Of a stretch of 64,000 bases of DNA, positions 1-8,201 are shown piece by piece. The translations under genes and the position numbers were made by a program. The notes beneath the pieces are model-generated. The model did not search any database and was not told where the DNA came from. It saw nothing but the letters and a program-made list of their open reading frames with translations. Positions within the stretch are counted from its first letter, which is position 1, and every line of letters starts with the position of its first letter. Origin of the DNA: Micrococcus sp. 2A (GTDB taxonomy: Bacteria; Actinomycetota; Actinomycetes; Actinomycetales; Micrococcaceae); NCBI RefSeq assembly GCF_039519235.1, contig NZ_CP154351.1:2294001-2358000 (forward strand). The letters run 5' to 3'.

Positions 1-340
1 AGCGTACGCCCACCTGTTCCAGGCATTTGCGGAGCCGACGAGGTTAGCGATCGTGCAGCACCTCGCCTCCGGGGAGCACCGGGTCCGGGACCTGGTCGAG
101 CACATGGGCCTGGCCCAGTCCACGGTGAGCAAGCATGTCGGCTTCCTCGTCGAGTGCGGCCTGGCGACGATGCGCCCGGAAGGGCGCTCCACCTGGTACT
201 CGCTGGCACAGTCCGAGCTCCTGCGTACCCTCATCGCCGCTGCCGAACGCCTCCTCGATGCCACCGGCACGCAGACCCTGCTCTGCACGCACCTGCGACT
301 CCCACATACCCACCACGCGACAGATACGGACAAGAAGTAG
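1..340 (+). CDS. ArsR/SmtB-family metal-responsive repressor (5' end outside window)
   Basis: The reading frame is open from base 2 and begins before the window. It shows the ArsR winged-helix fold: the 'FAEPTRLAIVQHL' helix, then the recognition helix 'QSTVSKHVGFL' (about bases 116-150) and a wing containing 'GRSTWYSL'. ArsR proteins bind as dimers to operators and release DNA on metal binding. The C-terminus has one Cys and several His residues (LLCTHLRLPHTHH), a plausible metal site. The stop codon lies 2 bp before the CDF exporter start, so the two genes form one operon and the repressor probably controls that exporter. The sensed metal (Zn, Cd, Co or similar) cannot be decided from sequence. 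Confidence 0.85.
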   Translation, partial: AYAHLFQAFAEPTRLAIVQHLASGEHRVRDLVEHMGLAQSTVSKHVGFLVECGLATMRPEGRSTWYSLAQSELLRTLIAAAERLLDATGTQTLLCTHLRLPHTHHATDTDKK

Positions 341-342
341 TC

Positions 343-1284
343 ATGGGCGCAGGACACAATCACGGCCCCGCCGCCAGCGAGACCGGTCACCCCGGAGATT
401 TCCGCAAGAAACTCTGGATCGCATTCTCGATCACCGCGACGATCGTCGTTGCCCAGGCCATCGGCTCGATCATCACCGGCAGCCTCGCACTGCTGACCGA
501 CACCGCCCATGCCATTACCGATGCCTCCGGGCTGCTGGTCGCACTGATCGCCGCGACGCTGATGCTCAAGCCCGCCAACTCCAAGCGCACCTGGGGGTTC
601 CGGCGTATTGAAGTGATCGCAGCCCTCGGACAGTCGGCACTGCTGCTGGCGGTGGGCACCTACGCCGCCATCGAAGGCATCCGGCGACTGTTCGAGCCGC
701 CGGAGGTGCCCGCAAGCGAACTGCTGATATTCGGCATCATCGGCCTGGTCGCGAACATCATCGCCATCACCATCCTCGCCTCCAGCCGCGGTTCGAACTT
801 CAACATGCGTGCCGCGTTCCTCGAAGTTCTCAATGATGCCCTCGGGTCGCTCGGAGTGATCATCGCGGCGATCGTCATCGCCACGACCGGGTTCATGCAG
901 GCCGATGCCATCGCCGGACTGCTTATCGCCACATTGATCGTGCCTCGCGCGTTCAAGCTCATGCGCGAGACCACTGGCGTCCTTATGGAGTTCACTCCCA
1001 AGGGCCTCGACCTCGACAAGGTGCGTTCGCACATCCTCGAACTTGACCATGTCAAAGATGTCCATGACCTGCACGCCTCCACTGTGGCGACCGGCCTGCC
1101 GATCCTGACCGCCCACGTCGTCGTCGAGGACGAGTGTTTCACCGACGGTCGTGCCGCGCAGACGCTCCACGAGATCAAAGATTGCGTCGCAGGACACTTC
1201 GAGGTCTCCATCCATCACTCGACCTTCCAGATCGAGACCGAGCACATTGCCGAACATGAACCGGAAATCAGCAAGCACGACTGA
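343..1284 (+). CDS. Cation diffusion facilitator (CDF) metal exporter, CzcD-like
   Basis: A 313-residue inner-membrane protein that should export Zn2+/Cd2+/Co2+ by proton antiport. The start at 343 gives a His-rich N-terminus (MGAGHNHG) and follows the repressor stop directly. About six hydrophobic segments lie between residues 25 and 205, followed by a cytoplasmic C-terminal domain (about 215-300) with the alpha/beta fold and a His-rich tail. The transmembrane-2 site is canonical (H56-A-I-T-D60). At the transmembrane-5 site the usual HxxxD is replaced by E161-V-L-N-D165, so the first metal ligand is Glu. This may shift metal preference. Co-transcribed with the ArsR gene, which suggests metal-induced expression. 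Confidence 0.9.
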   Translation: MGAGHNHGPAASETGHPGDFRKKLWIAFSITATIVVAQAIGSIITGSLALLTDTAHAITDASGLLVALIAATLMLKPANSKRTWGFRRIEVIAALGQSALLLAVGTYAAIEGIRRLFEPPEVPASELLIFGIIGLVANIIAITILASSRGSNFNMRAAFLEVLNDALGSLGVIIAAIVIATTGFMQADAIAGLLIATLIVPRAFKLMRETTGVLMEFTPKGLDLDKVRSHILELDHVKDVHDLHASTVATGLPILTAHVVVEDECFTDGRAAQTLHEIKDCVAGHFEVSIHHSTFQIETEHIAEHEPEISKHD

Positions 1285-1289
1285 ACGCA

Positions 1290-1322
1290 GTGCCCCTCCC
1301 GGGCTCGTTCCGGGCGGGGGCG
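1290..1322 (+). terminator. Probable terminator after the CDF gene
   Basis: An imperfect GC-rich inverted repeat (GCCCCTCCCGG / CCGGGCGGGGGC) with a 7-nt loop starts 6 bp after the exporter stop. There is no clear U-tract, so termination strength is uncertain. Confidence 0.5.
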
Positions 1323-1344
1323 CTTCCGCGTCACGCAGGTAGGC

Positions 1345-1363
1345 ACTACCCCTATGGGGTAGT
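1345..1363. promoter_or_regulatory. CsoR-type copper operator (perfect palindrome)
   Basis: ACTACCCCTATGGGGTAGT is a perfect 19-bp palindrome. CsoR copper-sensing repressors recognise G/C-tract palindromes of the form TACCCC-N-GGGGTA. It lies 41 bp upstream of the truncated lipoprotein ATG, in promoter position. No csoR gene is visible in the window. Confidence 0.6.
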
Positions 1364-1404
1364 AAGGCCAATTGGCACCACGGGCAGACACGGGAAGGAA
1401 TCCC

Positions 1405-1533
1405 ATGAAAAACTTCAGGCCATTCCCGAAGTACGGCGGAACGAAAACCGCTGCAATCACCGTCGTGGTCGGTGCTTTCCTGCTCACCGGATGCACGGCC
1501 GCCAACGACTCATCCTCAGCCTCCCGGCACTAA
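1405..1533 (+). pseudogene. Truncated lipoprotein, N-terminal fragment only
   Basis: A 42-codon frame with RBS 'GGGAAGGAA' just upstream. It encodes a signal peptide with basic start (MKNFRPFPKYGGTK), a hydrophobic core and a lipobox LTG-C at residues 28-31, then a short Ser/Ala tail and a TAA. Mature lipoproteins are far longer, so this looks like the 5' end of a gene cut off shortly after the lipobox. With the CsoR-like operator upstream it was probably a copper-induced extracytoplasmic protein (DUF305 or copper-chaperone type), but the diagnostic domain is missing. Confidence 0.5.
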
Positions 1534-1900
1534 CGATCAGCTGTCACCAGTTCCTGCTTCACGCCCGCCAGCTGTTTCTCAACTGCTGACCTTTGCCTCG
1601 CAGCACGCTTCAGCACAGATTCGCAAGGCTGCACGCGAGAGCATCCCCGACTGATAGCCCGCCGTCGACCACGAGAGGTGACTCCTCTGCACCCGGTGCC
1701 TGAGGCGGAAGTCGAGCGGCAGGTGGCACGGCCTCAGAATCGCCTTCCCGGCATGAGCGCACTGTCAGGCGCGCGCCTGGGACATGTCCGCGACGCAGCG
1801 GTCAGGGTGGTCGGCTAGATGTACTGACCCTGGGCGTTGATGACTCTCTCGGCGGCCGAGGGGTACATTTCACAGACCCCGCTGAAGGTTTTGCTCCGAG
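1534..1900. other. Non-coding stretch with no supported gene
   Basis: No frame here has a recognisable product or good start. The stretch links the broken lipoprotein to the palindromic repeat and is probably debris. Confidence 0.4.
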
Positions 1901-1907
1901 AAGGGTT

Positions 1908-2016
1908 CACCGCGTGTCGTGTGAAATCTTCGCTGCATCTCTACACCGGTACCAGCAGCACCCCCTGTCGAGATGCAGCGAATGTCGAGATGCAACGAAG
2001 ATTTCAGAAACGCGCC
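1908..2016. repeat. Palindromic repeat, copy 1 (three boxes)
   Basis: Box A (1908-1945, containing GAAATCTTCGCTGCATCTC) is followed by box B' (1966-1982, TGTCGAGATGCAGCGAA) and box B (1983-2007, TGTCGAGATGCAACGAAG...). A is the inverted complement of B with about one mismatch over 19 bp. The same A/B arrangement recurs at 9451-9570, and one box recurs at 62748-62777. The layout resembles a multi-box recombinase or partition site, but no cognate protein is visible. Confidence 0.6.
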
Positions 2017-2116
2017 AATTTGATTCATACGCCGATCAGGTTCTGAAGGGTTGACACCGACTCCTCCTGCCCCTCGCTTGACCGGCGCGCGGGACCACGG
2101 TCGCTACGCTCGATCC

Positions 2117-2650
2117 ATGCCCGTCCGTCTGCGCCCTGCCGTCCTCGACGACGCCGAGGCCCTCGCCGCCCTGGCACGGAGCCAACGCGCGCACCTGGCC
2201 CCGTGGGAGCCGAAGCGCCCCGCCCACTGGTTCACGGAGGCCGGGCAGCGCGAGGCCCTTGAACAGGCAGACCGTGACCGGGCCGCCGACCGCTCCTACG
2301 CCTTCGTCATCACCGACGACGCCGGGCACCTGCTCGGCCGTCTCACCCTGGCCAGCGTGGTCCGCGGGGCCGGCCAGTTCTGCTCGATCGGCTACTGGGT
2401 CGCCCGCGAGGCGACGGGCCGCGGCGTGGCGACCGCCGCGGTCGGGCAGGCCCTGCAGATCGCCTTCGGCGAGCTCGGCCTGCACCGCGTGCAGGCCGAG
2501 ATCCTCCCCCACAACCACGCCTCCCGCCGCGTGCTGGAACACCACGGGTTCCAGCGGTACGGCCTGGCTCCGCAGTACCTGCGGATCGCCGGCCGCTGGC
2601 AGGACCACGAGCTCTGGCAACTCCTCGCGCCATCGGAGGGGCAGCGGTGA
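2117..2650 (+). CDS. GNAT-family N-acetyltransferase, RimJ/RimL type (copy 1)
   Basis: A 177-residue GNAT protein that transfers acetyl from acetyl-CoA to an N-terminus or small amine. The start at 2117 (MPVRLRPA) is shared with the paralogue at 63443-63976. Visible features are the N-terminal 'MPVRLRPAVLDDAEAL', the beta4 strand 'SIGYWVAREA', the acetyl-CoA loop 'GRGVATAAVG' (about residues 96-105) and the late helix 'HNHASRRVLEHHGF' typical of RimL proteins. Its stop overlaps the GTG of the methyltransferase (GTGA). The pair is duplicated in inverse orientation at the other end of the window with about 90% protein identity by eye. Substrate unknown. Confidence 0.85.
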   Translation: MPVRLRPAVLDDAEALAALARSQRAHLAPWEPKRPAHWFTEAGQREALEQADRDRAADRSYAFVITDDAGHLLGRLTLASVVRGAGQFCSIGYWVAREATGRGVATAAVGQALQIAFGELGLHRVQAEILPHNHASRRVLEHHGFQRYGLAPQYLRIAGRWQDHELWQLLAPSEGQR

Positions 2651-3267
2651 CCCCTGACGACGCCGCCCGGGAAGGACTTTCCACCAGCCGAGCCGCCTAT
2701 GGCGCCCGCGCGGCCGAGTACACCCAGCAGCTCGGCACCATGACCGCCGTGGCCGAGGACGACAGGCTGCTGGTCGAAGCCTGGGCCGACCGGGTGGATG
2801 GGGTTCTGGCCGACGTCGGCTGCGGGCCGGCCCACTGGACCGCACACCTGGCCTCGCTGGGCCATGAGGTGATGGGCATCGAGCCGGTCGAAGAGTTCGT
2901 GACCCATGCGCGCCGAACCCACCCGGAGGTACGCGTGGAGCCGGGTTCGTTTCAGACCCTGCCCGTAGCCGCCGTCAACGGGATCCTGGGCTGGTACTCG
3001 ATCATCCACACGCCGCCGGTGGAGATGCCTCTCCTCCTGGAGCGCGCGCACCAGGCGCTGCGCCCTGGCGGGTCACTGCTGCTGGGTTTCTTCGCGTCAG
3101 ACCAGGTGGAGGCCTTCGATCACGCCGTCACCACGGCGTGGTACTGGCCGGTCGATGAGCTCTCCCGCCTGTTGATCGCGGCGGGATTCACCGTGCTCGA
3201 CTGTGGCATACGGCAGGACGCCGGCGTACGCCGCCACGGATGGATCGAGGCCAACCGTGACCGATGA
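2647..3267 (+). CDS. SAM-dependent class I methyltransferase (copy 1)
   Basis: A 206-residue protein with GTG start overlapping the acetyltransferase stop. Motif I is 'LADVGCGPAHW' (D56, G58, G60), the acidic residue after strand beta2 is E79 in 'GIEP', and 'ALRPGGSLLLGFF' is the post-motif III strand. These place it in the UbiE/COQ5-like small-molecule methyltransferase group. Strict translational coupling with the acetyltransferase suggests a joint role, perhaps modification or detoxification of one compound. The substrate is unknown. A near-identical copy lies at 62829-63446. Confidence 0.85.
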   Translation: MTPDDAAREGLSTSRAAYGARAAEYTQQLGTMTAVAEDDRLLVEAWADRVDGVLADVGCGPAHWTAHLASLGHEVMGIEPVEEFVTHARRTHPEVRVEPGSFQTLPVAAVNGILGWYSIIHTPPVEMPLLLERAHQALRPGGSLLLGFFASDQVEAFDHAVTTAWYWPVDELSRLLIAAGFTVLDCGIRQDAGVRRHGWIEANRDR

Positions 3268-3600
3268 GTCCGTCGCCACTCGGTGGCTCGCCGCGTCTTC
3301 CCCTGAACGGCCCACCGCCGGTGGTGCGTGATCGTGCCAGTCACTGTCAAGGGGGCATGTGCTGGACCTCAGTCAGGAGGTAGGCGAGGGCAGCGAGCGT
3401 GAGGTGGCGGATGTAGTTAGCTGTTGCTGGCCATGAGGTTGTTGACGTTCTTTGGGGGTGGCGACGCAGACTGCTACGATGAGGCGTATGTCGAGCCCTG
3501 AATCGGACACTCAGGGGCTTTCGGTCACGCCGTCAGCCCCTCACCTCCGCTGAGCCCCTAGCTCTCTGCCGCTCAGTGCTGCGCGCAGCACGACATTCGG
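3268..3600. other. Intergenic region with a possible transposase C-terminal remnant
   Basis: On the minus strand around 3340-3420 a short frame reads 'YIRHLTLAALAYLLTEVQ', resembling the C-terminus of a DDE transposase, without start or catalytic residues. The rest holds no supported gene. A 21-codon frame at 3488-3553 with nearby AGGGGCT/AGCCCCT repeats was noted but not called. Confidence 0.3.
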
Positions 3601-3670
3601 GTGTCCTTTGGGCGCTGACCGTGGTGACGAGACGTTCTCTTGTTCGTACTCTCGCTTCGGAGCTATCTCG

Positions 3671-4852
3671 ATGCCTTTTGCTCTCTATCTTCTTGCCCTG
3701 GTGGTCTTCGCCATGGGTACTTCCGAATTCATGCTCGCCGGCCTCGTGCCGGACATCTCCGCATACTTCGGCGTTTCCGTGGGGACAGCTGGTCTCCTGA
3801 CATCGGCGTTCGCGGCAGGGATGGTGATCGGCGCACCTGCGATGGCCGCGCTCACTCGTCGCCTCCCCGTGAAAGCGACACTCTTGGGTTGTGTGATCGT
3901 GTTCGCGCTGTCCCATGTAGTCGGGGCACTCACACCGGACTTCACTGTTCTGTTCATCACGCGTGTGATCGCGGCGGTCGTCAACGCAGGCTTCTTGGCG
4001 GTCGCGCTGGGTGCGGCGACGAAACTCGTGGCACCCGACGCCAAAGGTCGGGCCGTGGCGATTCTGCTGGCGGGCACCACCGTCGCAACCGTCGCCGGCG
4101 TGCCCGCGGGTACTCTGCTTGGTACGGCACTCGGCTGGCAGTCGACGTTCTGGGCGATCGCTCTTCTCTGCGTCCCCGCTGCGATCGGCATCGCCGCGGG
4201 CTTCACCGCTCAAGCTGACGACTCGCCAAGGGAGGAGTCGTTCTCGACCTCGCTGCGGGTGGAGCTAGCCCAGCTTGCCTCCCCGCGCCTCCTTCTGACG
4301 ATGCTGCTGGCTGCCCTGGTGAACGCCGGAACCTTCGCGACGCTGACCTTCCTTGCGCCGATTGTTACGGATACCTCCGGCATGAGCCAGTGGTGGGTGT
4401 CGGTAGCGCTTGTGCTCTTCGGCGTCGGCTCTTTCATCGGAGTCACCGTTGCGGGACGCCTGTCGGATGCCCGACCCGGAATCGTCATCGTGGGCGGTGG
4501 AAGCGTTCTTGTGCTCGGGTGGGTCGCGTTGGCGCTCTTCGCGACGAACCCCGTTGCCCTGCTCGGGCTCGTATTCGCTCAGGGGGTGTTGGGGTTCGCT
4601 GTCGGGAGCACGCTGATCACGCGAGTGCTCTATGCGGCGGCGAGTGCGCCCACCATGGCGGGTTCGTATGCGACCGCGGCACTCAACGTCGGTGCAGCAG
4701 CAGGTCCAGTCCTCGCCGCTGCCGCACTCGGTGTAATGCCCGGCGCGCTCGGGCCGGTGTGGGTGGCCGTCATCGTAACCGCAGCCGCATTGCTGCTCGC
4801 CATTCCCGTTCTTCGACTGGTCGCACCCGCCGAGAGCGAAGTGGTCAAATGA
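3671..4852 (+). CDS. cmx: MFS chloramphenicol exporter, Cmx-like
   Basis: A 393-residue, 12-transmembrane major facilitator protein expected to pump chloramphenicol out of the cell by proton antiport. The N-terminus MPFALYLLALVVFAMGTSEF and the downstream blocks 'NAGFLAVALGAATKLV', 'GVPAGTLLGTALGWQ' and 'GSTLITRVLYAA' closely follow the corynebacterial Cmx sequence as I remember it, so the family call is strong; percent identity was not computed. Start 3671 matches the Cmx N-terminus. Upstream in-frame codons exist but lack homology. The stop overlaps the transposase ATG (AAATGACG), making the two genes translationally coupled and suggesting a single mobile unit. Confidence 0.85.
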   Translation: MPFALYLLALVVFAMGTSEFMLAGLVPDISAYFGVSVGTAGLLTSAFAAGMVIGAPAMAALTRRLPVKATLLGCVIVFALSHVVGALTPDFTVLFITRVIAAVVNAGFLAVALGAATKLVAPDAKGRAVAILLAGTTVATVAGVPAGTLLGTALGWQSTFWAIALLCVPAAIGIAAGFTAQADDSPREESFSTSLRVELAQLASPRLLLTMLLAALVNAGTFATLTFLAPIVTDTSGMSQWWVSVALVLFGVGSFIGVTVAGRLSDARPGIVIVGGGSVLVLGWVALALFATNPVALLGLVFAQGVLGFAVGSTLITRVLYAAASAPTMAGSYATAALNVGAAAGPVLAAAALGVMPGALGPVWVAVIVTAAALLLAIPVLRLVAPAESEVVK

Positions 4853-5850
4853 CGCATGCGAACTCGCCATTGACGGTCGAGGGTCGTCGCCGACTTATCG
4901 AACGCTGTCGGACTCGACCCCTCGCGCATGTCGCCGCCGAGATGGGCATCTCCCGAGCCACCGCATCCAAATGGGTCGGACGATACCGCCGATTCGGTGA
5001 GGTCGGCTTGCATGATCGTGCGTCTACCCCAATCCGTCAGCCAACGGCAACGCGGAACGAAGTCGTGGTGATGATCGAAGCCATGCGACGCCATCACAAG
5101 TGGTCAGCCTCACGTATCGCGTTCGAGCTGGATCAGCGTGGCATTTCGGTCAGCCGCCGCACGGTCACGCGCCTACTCGCACACCTCGGGCTGAATCGCC
5201 GGAAGATCATCGACCCGACCGGTGCAACGAACCGAGAACCGCAGAAGATCGTCGCTGAGCGCCCCGGACACATGATGCACATCGACGTGAAGAAGACAGG
5301 ACGCATCCCGGACGGCGGCGGCTGGCGCGTGCACGGCAAGGGCAGCATCGAAGCAAAGAAGGTCGCGCGGACGAAAAAGAGAGGCGCCAAGACTGGATAC
5401 GTGTTTCTCCACTCTGCGATCGACGGATACTCCCGACTCGCCTACACGGAAGCACTGTCCGATGAGAAAGCAGTGACCGCAGTTGCGTTCCTCGATCGCG
5501 CGAGAGCATGGTTCGCCGCGCACGGCATCACCCACATTGAGCGCATCGTGACCGACAACGGCGCCTGCTACCGGGCCAGCGCATTCGCTGCTGCCATGGG
5601 CGAGAGCCGACACCAGCGCATCACGCCCTACACGCCGCGACACAACGGAAAGATCGAACGCTACAACCGCATCCTCGCCGAGGAGTTCCTCTACGTACGC
5701 ACCTGGCACTCAGAACACGAACGCGCCGCAGCACTCGATGTCTGGAACCAGCACTACAACTACCACCGACCCCACGGCGCACACGACGGACAACCGCCAG
5801 CTTCCGCGACGCCGGCACGTGTCAACAATGTCCTGGCCTCGTACAGTTAG
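4849..5850 (+). CDS. IS481-family transposase
   Basis: A 333-residue DDE transposase. The N-terminal part has two helix-turn-helix units: residues 12-50 contain 'LAHVAAEMGISRATASKWV', and 85-120 hold the second. The rve catalytic core carries D146 (HIDVKK), D236 (VTDNGACY) and E270 (HNGKIERYN), so all three catalytic residues are present and the enzyme looks intact. The C-terminal 'YNYHRPHGAHDGQPPA' is typical of IS481. Its start overlaps the stop of the chloramphenicol exporter by ATGA. Confidence 0.9.
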   Translation: MTHANSPLTVEGRRRLIERCRTRPLAHVAAEMGISRATASKWVGRYRRFGEVGLHDRASTPIRQPTATRNEVVVMIEAMRRHHKWSASRIAFELDQRGISVSRRTVTRLLAHLGLNRRKIIDPTGATNREPQKIVAERPGHMMHIDVKKTGRIPDGGGWRVHGKGSIEAKKVARTKKRGAKTGYVFLHSAIDGYSRLAYTEALSDEKAVTAVAFLDRARAWFAAHGITHIERIVTDNGACYRASAFAAAMGESRHQRITPYTPRHNGKIERYNRILAEEFLYVRTWHSEHERAAALDVWNQHYNYHRPHGAHDGQPPASATPARVNNVLASYS

Positions 5851-5939
5851 CCAGCTCTAGGGACACGTCTGCCGGTTCGAGATGCCCGTGGCCCGTCGCC
5901 ACCAGCGTTCCTGGTGCCGGTGACTGCCTCGGCGGCCTT

Positions 5940-6395
5940 GATGACTTATTGCCGCAGTACTGCAACGAACTCTCCCACGGGGAGGGCCTCTGCAGCCGGT
6001 CTACGCCCTCGGAGAAGACGGACGCTCCGTCACCTGGGACACCGCGGCCGGCGGCTACCGACTGACCACCTAGGCCGAGCGGGGAGTACGCCTGCCAGAC
6101 GGGAACAACCGCTGCCATCTACGGGCCGCTCGAGGGCATCGCCTGGGCCAGCCTCGACCACCTCGATGGACCCCAGCCCGTCGGCCGGAAGACACCCAAC
6201 ACCTGGGGCCTATACGACATGCTTGGCAACGTCCGGTAATGGCGCTGAGACTACGACGACCCCGTCCCTTACGGGGACTACCGCACCCTGCGCGGCGGCG
6301 GCTGGGCTGATCACCCCTGGAGCGTGCGCGCCTCCGTCCGCCGGGGCAGCGCCCCCAACGCCGTCCTCGACGGACATCGGCTTGCGCGTGGCGCT
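5940..6395 (+). pseudogene. Decayed formylglycine-generating-enzyme-like (SUMF1/FGE-sulfatase) gene
   Basis: Conserved blocks can be read across frames: 'YCNELSHGEG', 'LQPVYALGEDGRSVTWD' (near 5990-6040), a stop (TAG near 6072), then 'EYACQTGTT' after a one-base shift, 'PVGRKTPNTWGLYDMLGNV' (6180-6236) and 'TLRGGGWADHPWSVRASVRR' (about 6285-6344). These are the order and motifs of the FGE-sulfatase domain, which in intact proteins oxidises a Cys to formylglycine or acts as a nonheme-iron enzyme. At least two stops and several frameshifts make this non-functional. The 5' part is missing next to the IS481 right end. Confidence 0.7.
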
Positions 6396-6534
6396 CGGCC
6401 CCGTGGGGACCACGGAAGAAGCGCAAGGGTGGTCCTATGAGACAGGCCGATAACGGGCCGCTGCCTCTGGGACGCACTCCCCGCGGGAGATCGCCCGGTT
6501 AGCGGCCAATGGGTCCCCCGCGCAGCTGCCCGGC

Positions 6535-6730
6535 GACTCTCGCGGGCCGTCGTCGACGGCGGTGGCGTTTTAGCCGCGGGACCACCGGGTGCGGACGAGC
6601 GCGCCGTGGCCAGCTGGAGCGAGGTCGTCGCCGTTCCCGCGGGCTCCCTGCACACCGTGGGAATCCGAAGGAACGGCTCCGTCCTGGCGTGCGGCAAACC
6701 CGCCGCAGGTCGCGCTGTGACGCGCCTTGC
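6535..6730 (+). pseudogene. RCC1-repeat protein remnant
   Basis: One frame reads 'VVDGGGVLAAG' then 'WSEVVAVPAGSLHTVGIRRN' and 'GSVLACGKPAAGR', which is one RCC1 beta-propeller blade and part of another. There is no start, and the frame ends soon after. It lies just downstream of the broken FGE-like gene. RCC1 repeats and SUMF1-like enzymes often occur side by side in bacteria, so these may be fragments of one former locus. Confidence 0.5.
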
Positions 6731-6889
6731 GCACGGGTGATGGCGGGGCTGTGAACGCCCAGCGTCCACTGGCTCCGGTCCTCCGCATGCTCCAATAGGT
6801 CGATGACATGGTCTGCGAAGTTCAGCGATGGCCGTCGCGACAAGACTCGCTCGCACCGGAACGGCGCTCCGTTCGAGCCGTCATTCTCG

Positions 6890-8194
6890 ATGCCGACCTT
6901 GCGGTGCCTGGTGCACGAGCATGCGTTGGACGGGCACGCCGAGATCCACCGCTACTTCGAGTTTCTGGACGGGGTTGGGCCAGAGGCCTCCGGTATCGAG
7001 CTGGTGCCCTTCTCAGGCAATGTGGGCGAGTACGAGGATGGTCACTGGCACCACACCGCAGATGGCCACTTCTTCTGGAGTGACGGGCAGCGTTGGAGAC
7101 GGATTCGCGGAGTCACCAACGCCGACGATTTGCGTCAGCAGTTCCAACTGGCCTCAGGCTTGGTACCCGAAGAGGCCCTCAACCTTCATCGGTGGCTGGA
7201 GGCGGCCATCCGCCTTCCTCAAGTGAGCATCTTCGTCACTGATAGCAGGCCGCTACTGCAACGCCCGTTTATCGAGGGAGTCCAGGTGACCTCCCCGACT
7301 GAGGCTCTCGGCACAATCGGTCTTCACATGCGGCTAAATGCGAAGGCCGCGGTCCCCACAGTGGGGCTTTCGCAGTTCCGAATGGTCCTCCCCGATCCTC
7401 AGAACTGGGCGGCCGAAGAGCTCGTACCTGAGATCAATGACCTCGCCCGGCTTCCATGGCATCCGGACGGGCACATGGCCATGCAACTGCTTGCCGTGAC
7501 CAGGCACAGGATGGCCAGATGTCTGACGATCCGCGACGAGCTCATCGCGAGCTACGTCTTCGACGGCTGGCGAAAGCGGGTCGGGGAGCCGGCGGACCTT
7601 CTGGTCGACTTCGCCTTGCACCTCCATGGGCTCATCGACGCTCTGGGGCGGTCCCTCAAGCGCGTCACACCTGAACTCGATAGTTCCGTAAGCGATCGCA
7701 ACGTCTGGCGCGATGACATCTTGCGGAAGATCGCGGTAGCGGCCGGAGGCGAAACAGCAACCGTGCTTTTGAGCGAGGAATTCCTGGCGTTTAGGAGAAC
7801 CGTCGCATTGCTGCGCAATACGATCCACGCTGTTCCCCCGGGCCGCGGTACGGAGAGTGGCGGAGACCGGACGGGTCCAATCGTCCACCCGCCCGAAGAG
7901 GACGTGCATGAGTTCCTCAGGCATACCCAGACGCTCGGACTGACGTCGCGCTGGGTACGCGAGCACCCCACGATGGCGGTGAACTGGTCCTACGAACATG
8001 CACCTCGTATCGACCCGATCGCCATGACCGACGACTTACTGGGCTTCGCAGTCTTTTACTTGCGGACGATCGCCCGAGACGACCCGTGGGAAGCCCGACA
8101 CGATCAGATCCCTCGGGGACAGGCACAGCCGCACCTGGATGGCCAGACTTCCTACCTGCCTTTGCTTTATGGCCTCGGCCACTTGATGACCTGA
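6890..8194 (+). CDS. Conserved-looking hypothetical protein, 434 residues
   Basis: I do not recognise this protein. It is soluble, without signal peptide or membrane segment. The N-terminal part is rich in His, Trp and acidic residues (YEDGHWHHTADGHFFWSDGQ near residue 45). The middle has 'LPWHPDGHMAMQLLAVTRHR', and a helical C-terminal half includes 'FRRTVALLRNTIHAVPPG', a weakly HEPN-like R-x(3)-H pattern. The start at 6890 is chosen because the domain-like sequence begins there; an in-frame ATG at 6803 would add 29 residues of low-complexity basic sequence. No Shine-Dalgarno decides between them. It stands alone between an RCC1 remnant and IS256 debris. Confidence 0.55.
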   Translation: MPTLRCLVHEHALDGHAEIHRYFEFLDGVGPEASGIELVPFSGNVGEYEDGHWHHTADGHFFWSDGQRWRRIRGVTNADDLRQQFQLASGLVPEEALNLHRWLEAAIRLPQVSIFVTDSRPLLQRPFIEGVQVTSPTEALGTIGLHMRLNAKAAVPTVGLSQFRMVLPDPQNWAAEELVPEINDLARLPWHPDGHMAMQLLAVTRHRMARCLTIRDELIASYVFDGWRKRVGEPADLLVDFALHLHGLIDALGRSLKRVTPELDSSVSDRNVWRDDILRKIAVAAGGETATVLLSEEFLAFRRTVALLRNTIHAVPPGRGTESGGDRTGPIVHPPEEDVHEFLRHTQTLGLTSRWVREHPTMAVNWSYEHAPRIDPIAMTDDLLGFAVFYLRTIARDDPWEARHDQIPRGQAQPHLDGQTSYLPLLYGLGHLMT

Positions 8195-8201
8195 GAGAAC
8201 C

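Larger units (their letters stand above)
3602..5865 (+). mobile_element. IS481-family element carrying a chloramphenicol exporter as passenger
   Basis: The right end is clear: the terminal TGTCCCTAGAGCTGGC (reverse complement) ends at 5865. The best left end is at 3602 (TGTCCTTTGGGC...GCTGACCGT), matching about 16 of 21 positions with a 2-nt gap. Between them lie only the cmx-like exporter and the transposase, whose start overlaps the exporter stop. The established cmx transposon Tn5564 also pairs cmx with a transposase frame. No target duplication is evident at these ends. Confidence 0.6.

Noticed and set aside
1837..2046. 69-codon frame
   Set aside because: It is the palindromic repeat read in one frame; no RBS and no family.
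3488..3553. 21-codon leader peptide for cmx attenuation
   Set aside because: It lies outside the probable left end of the element and has no clear antibiotic-stall motif; only short hairpins are nearby.
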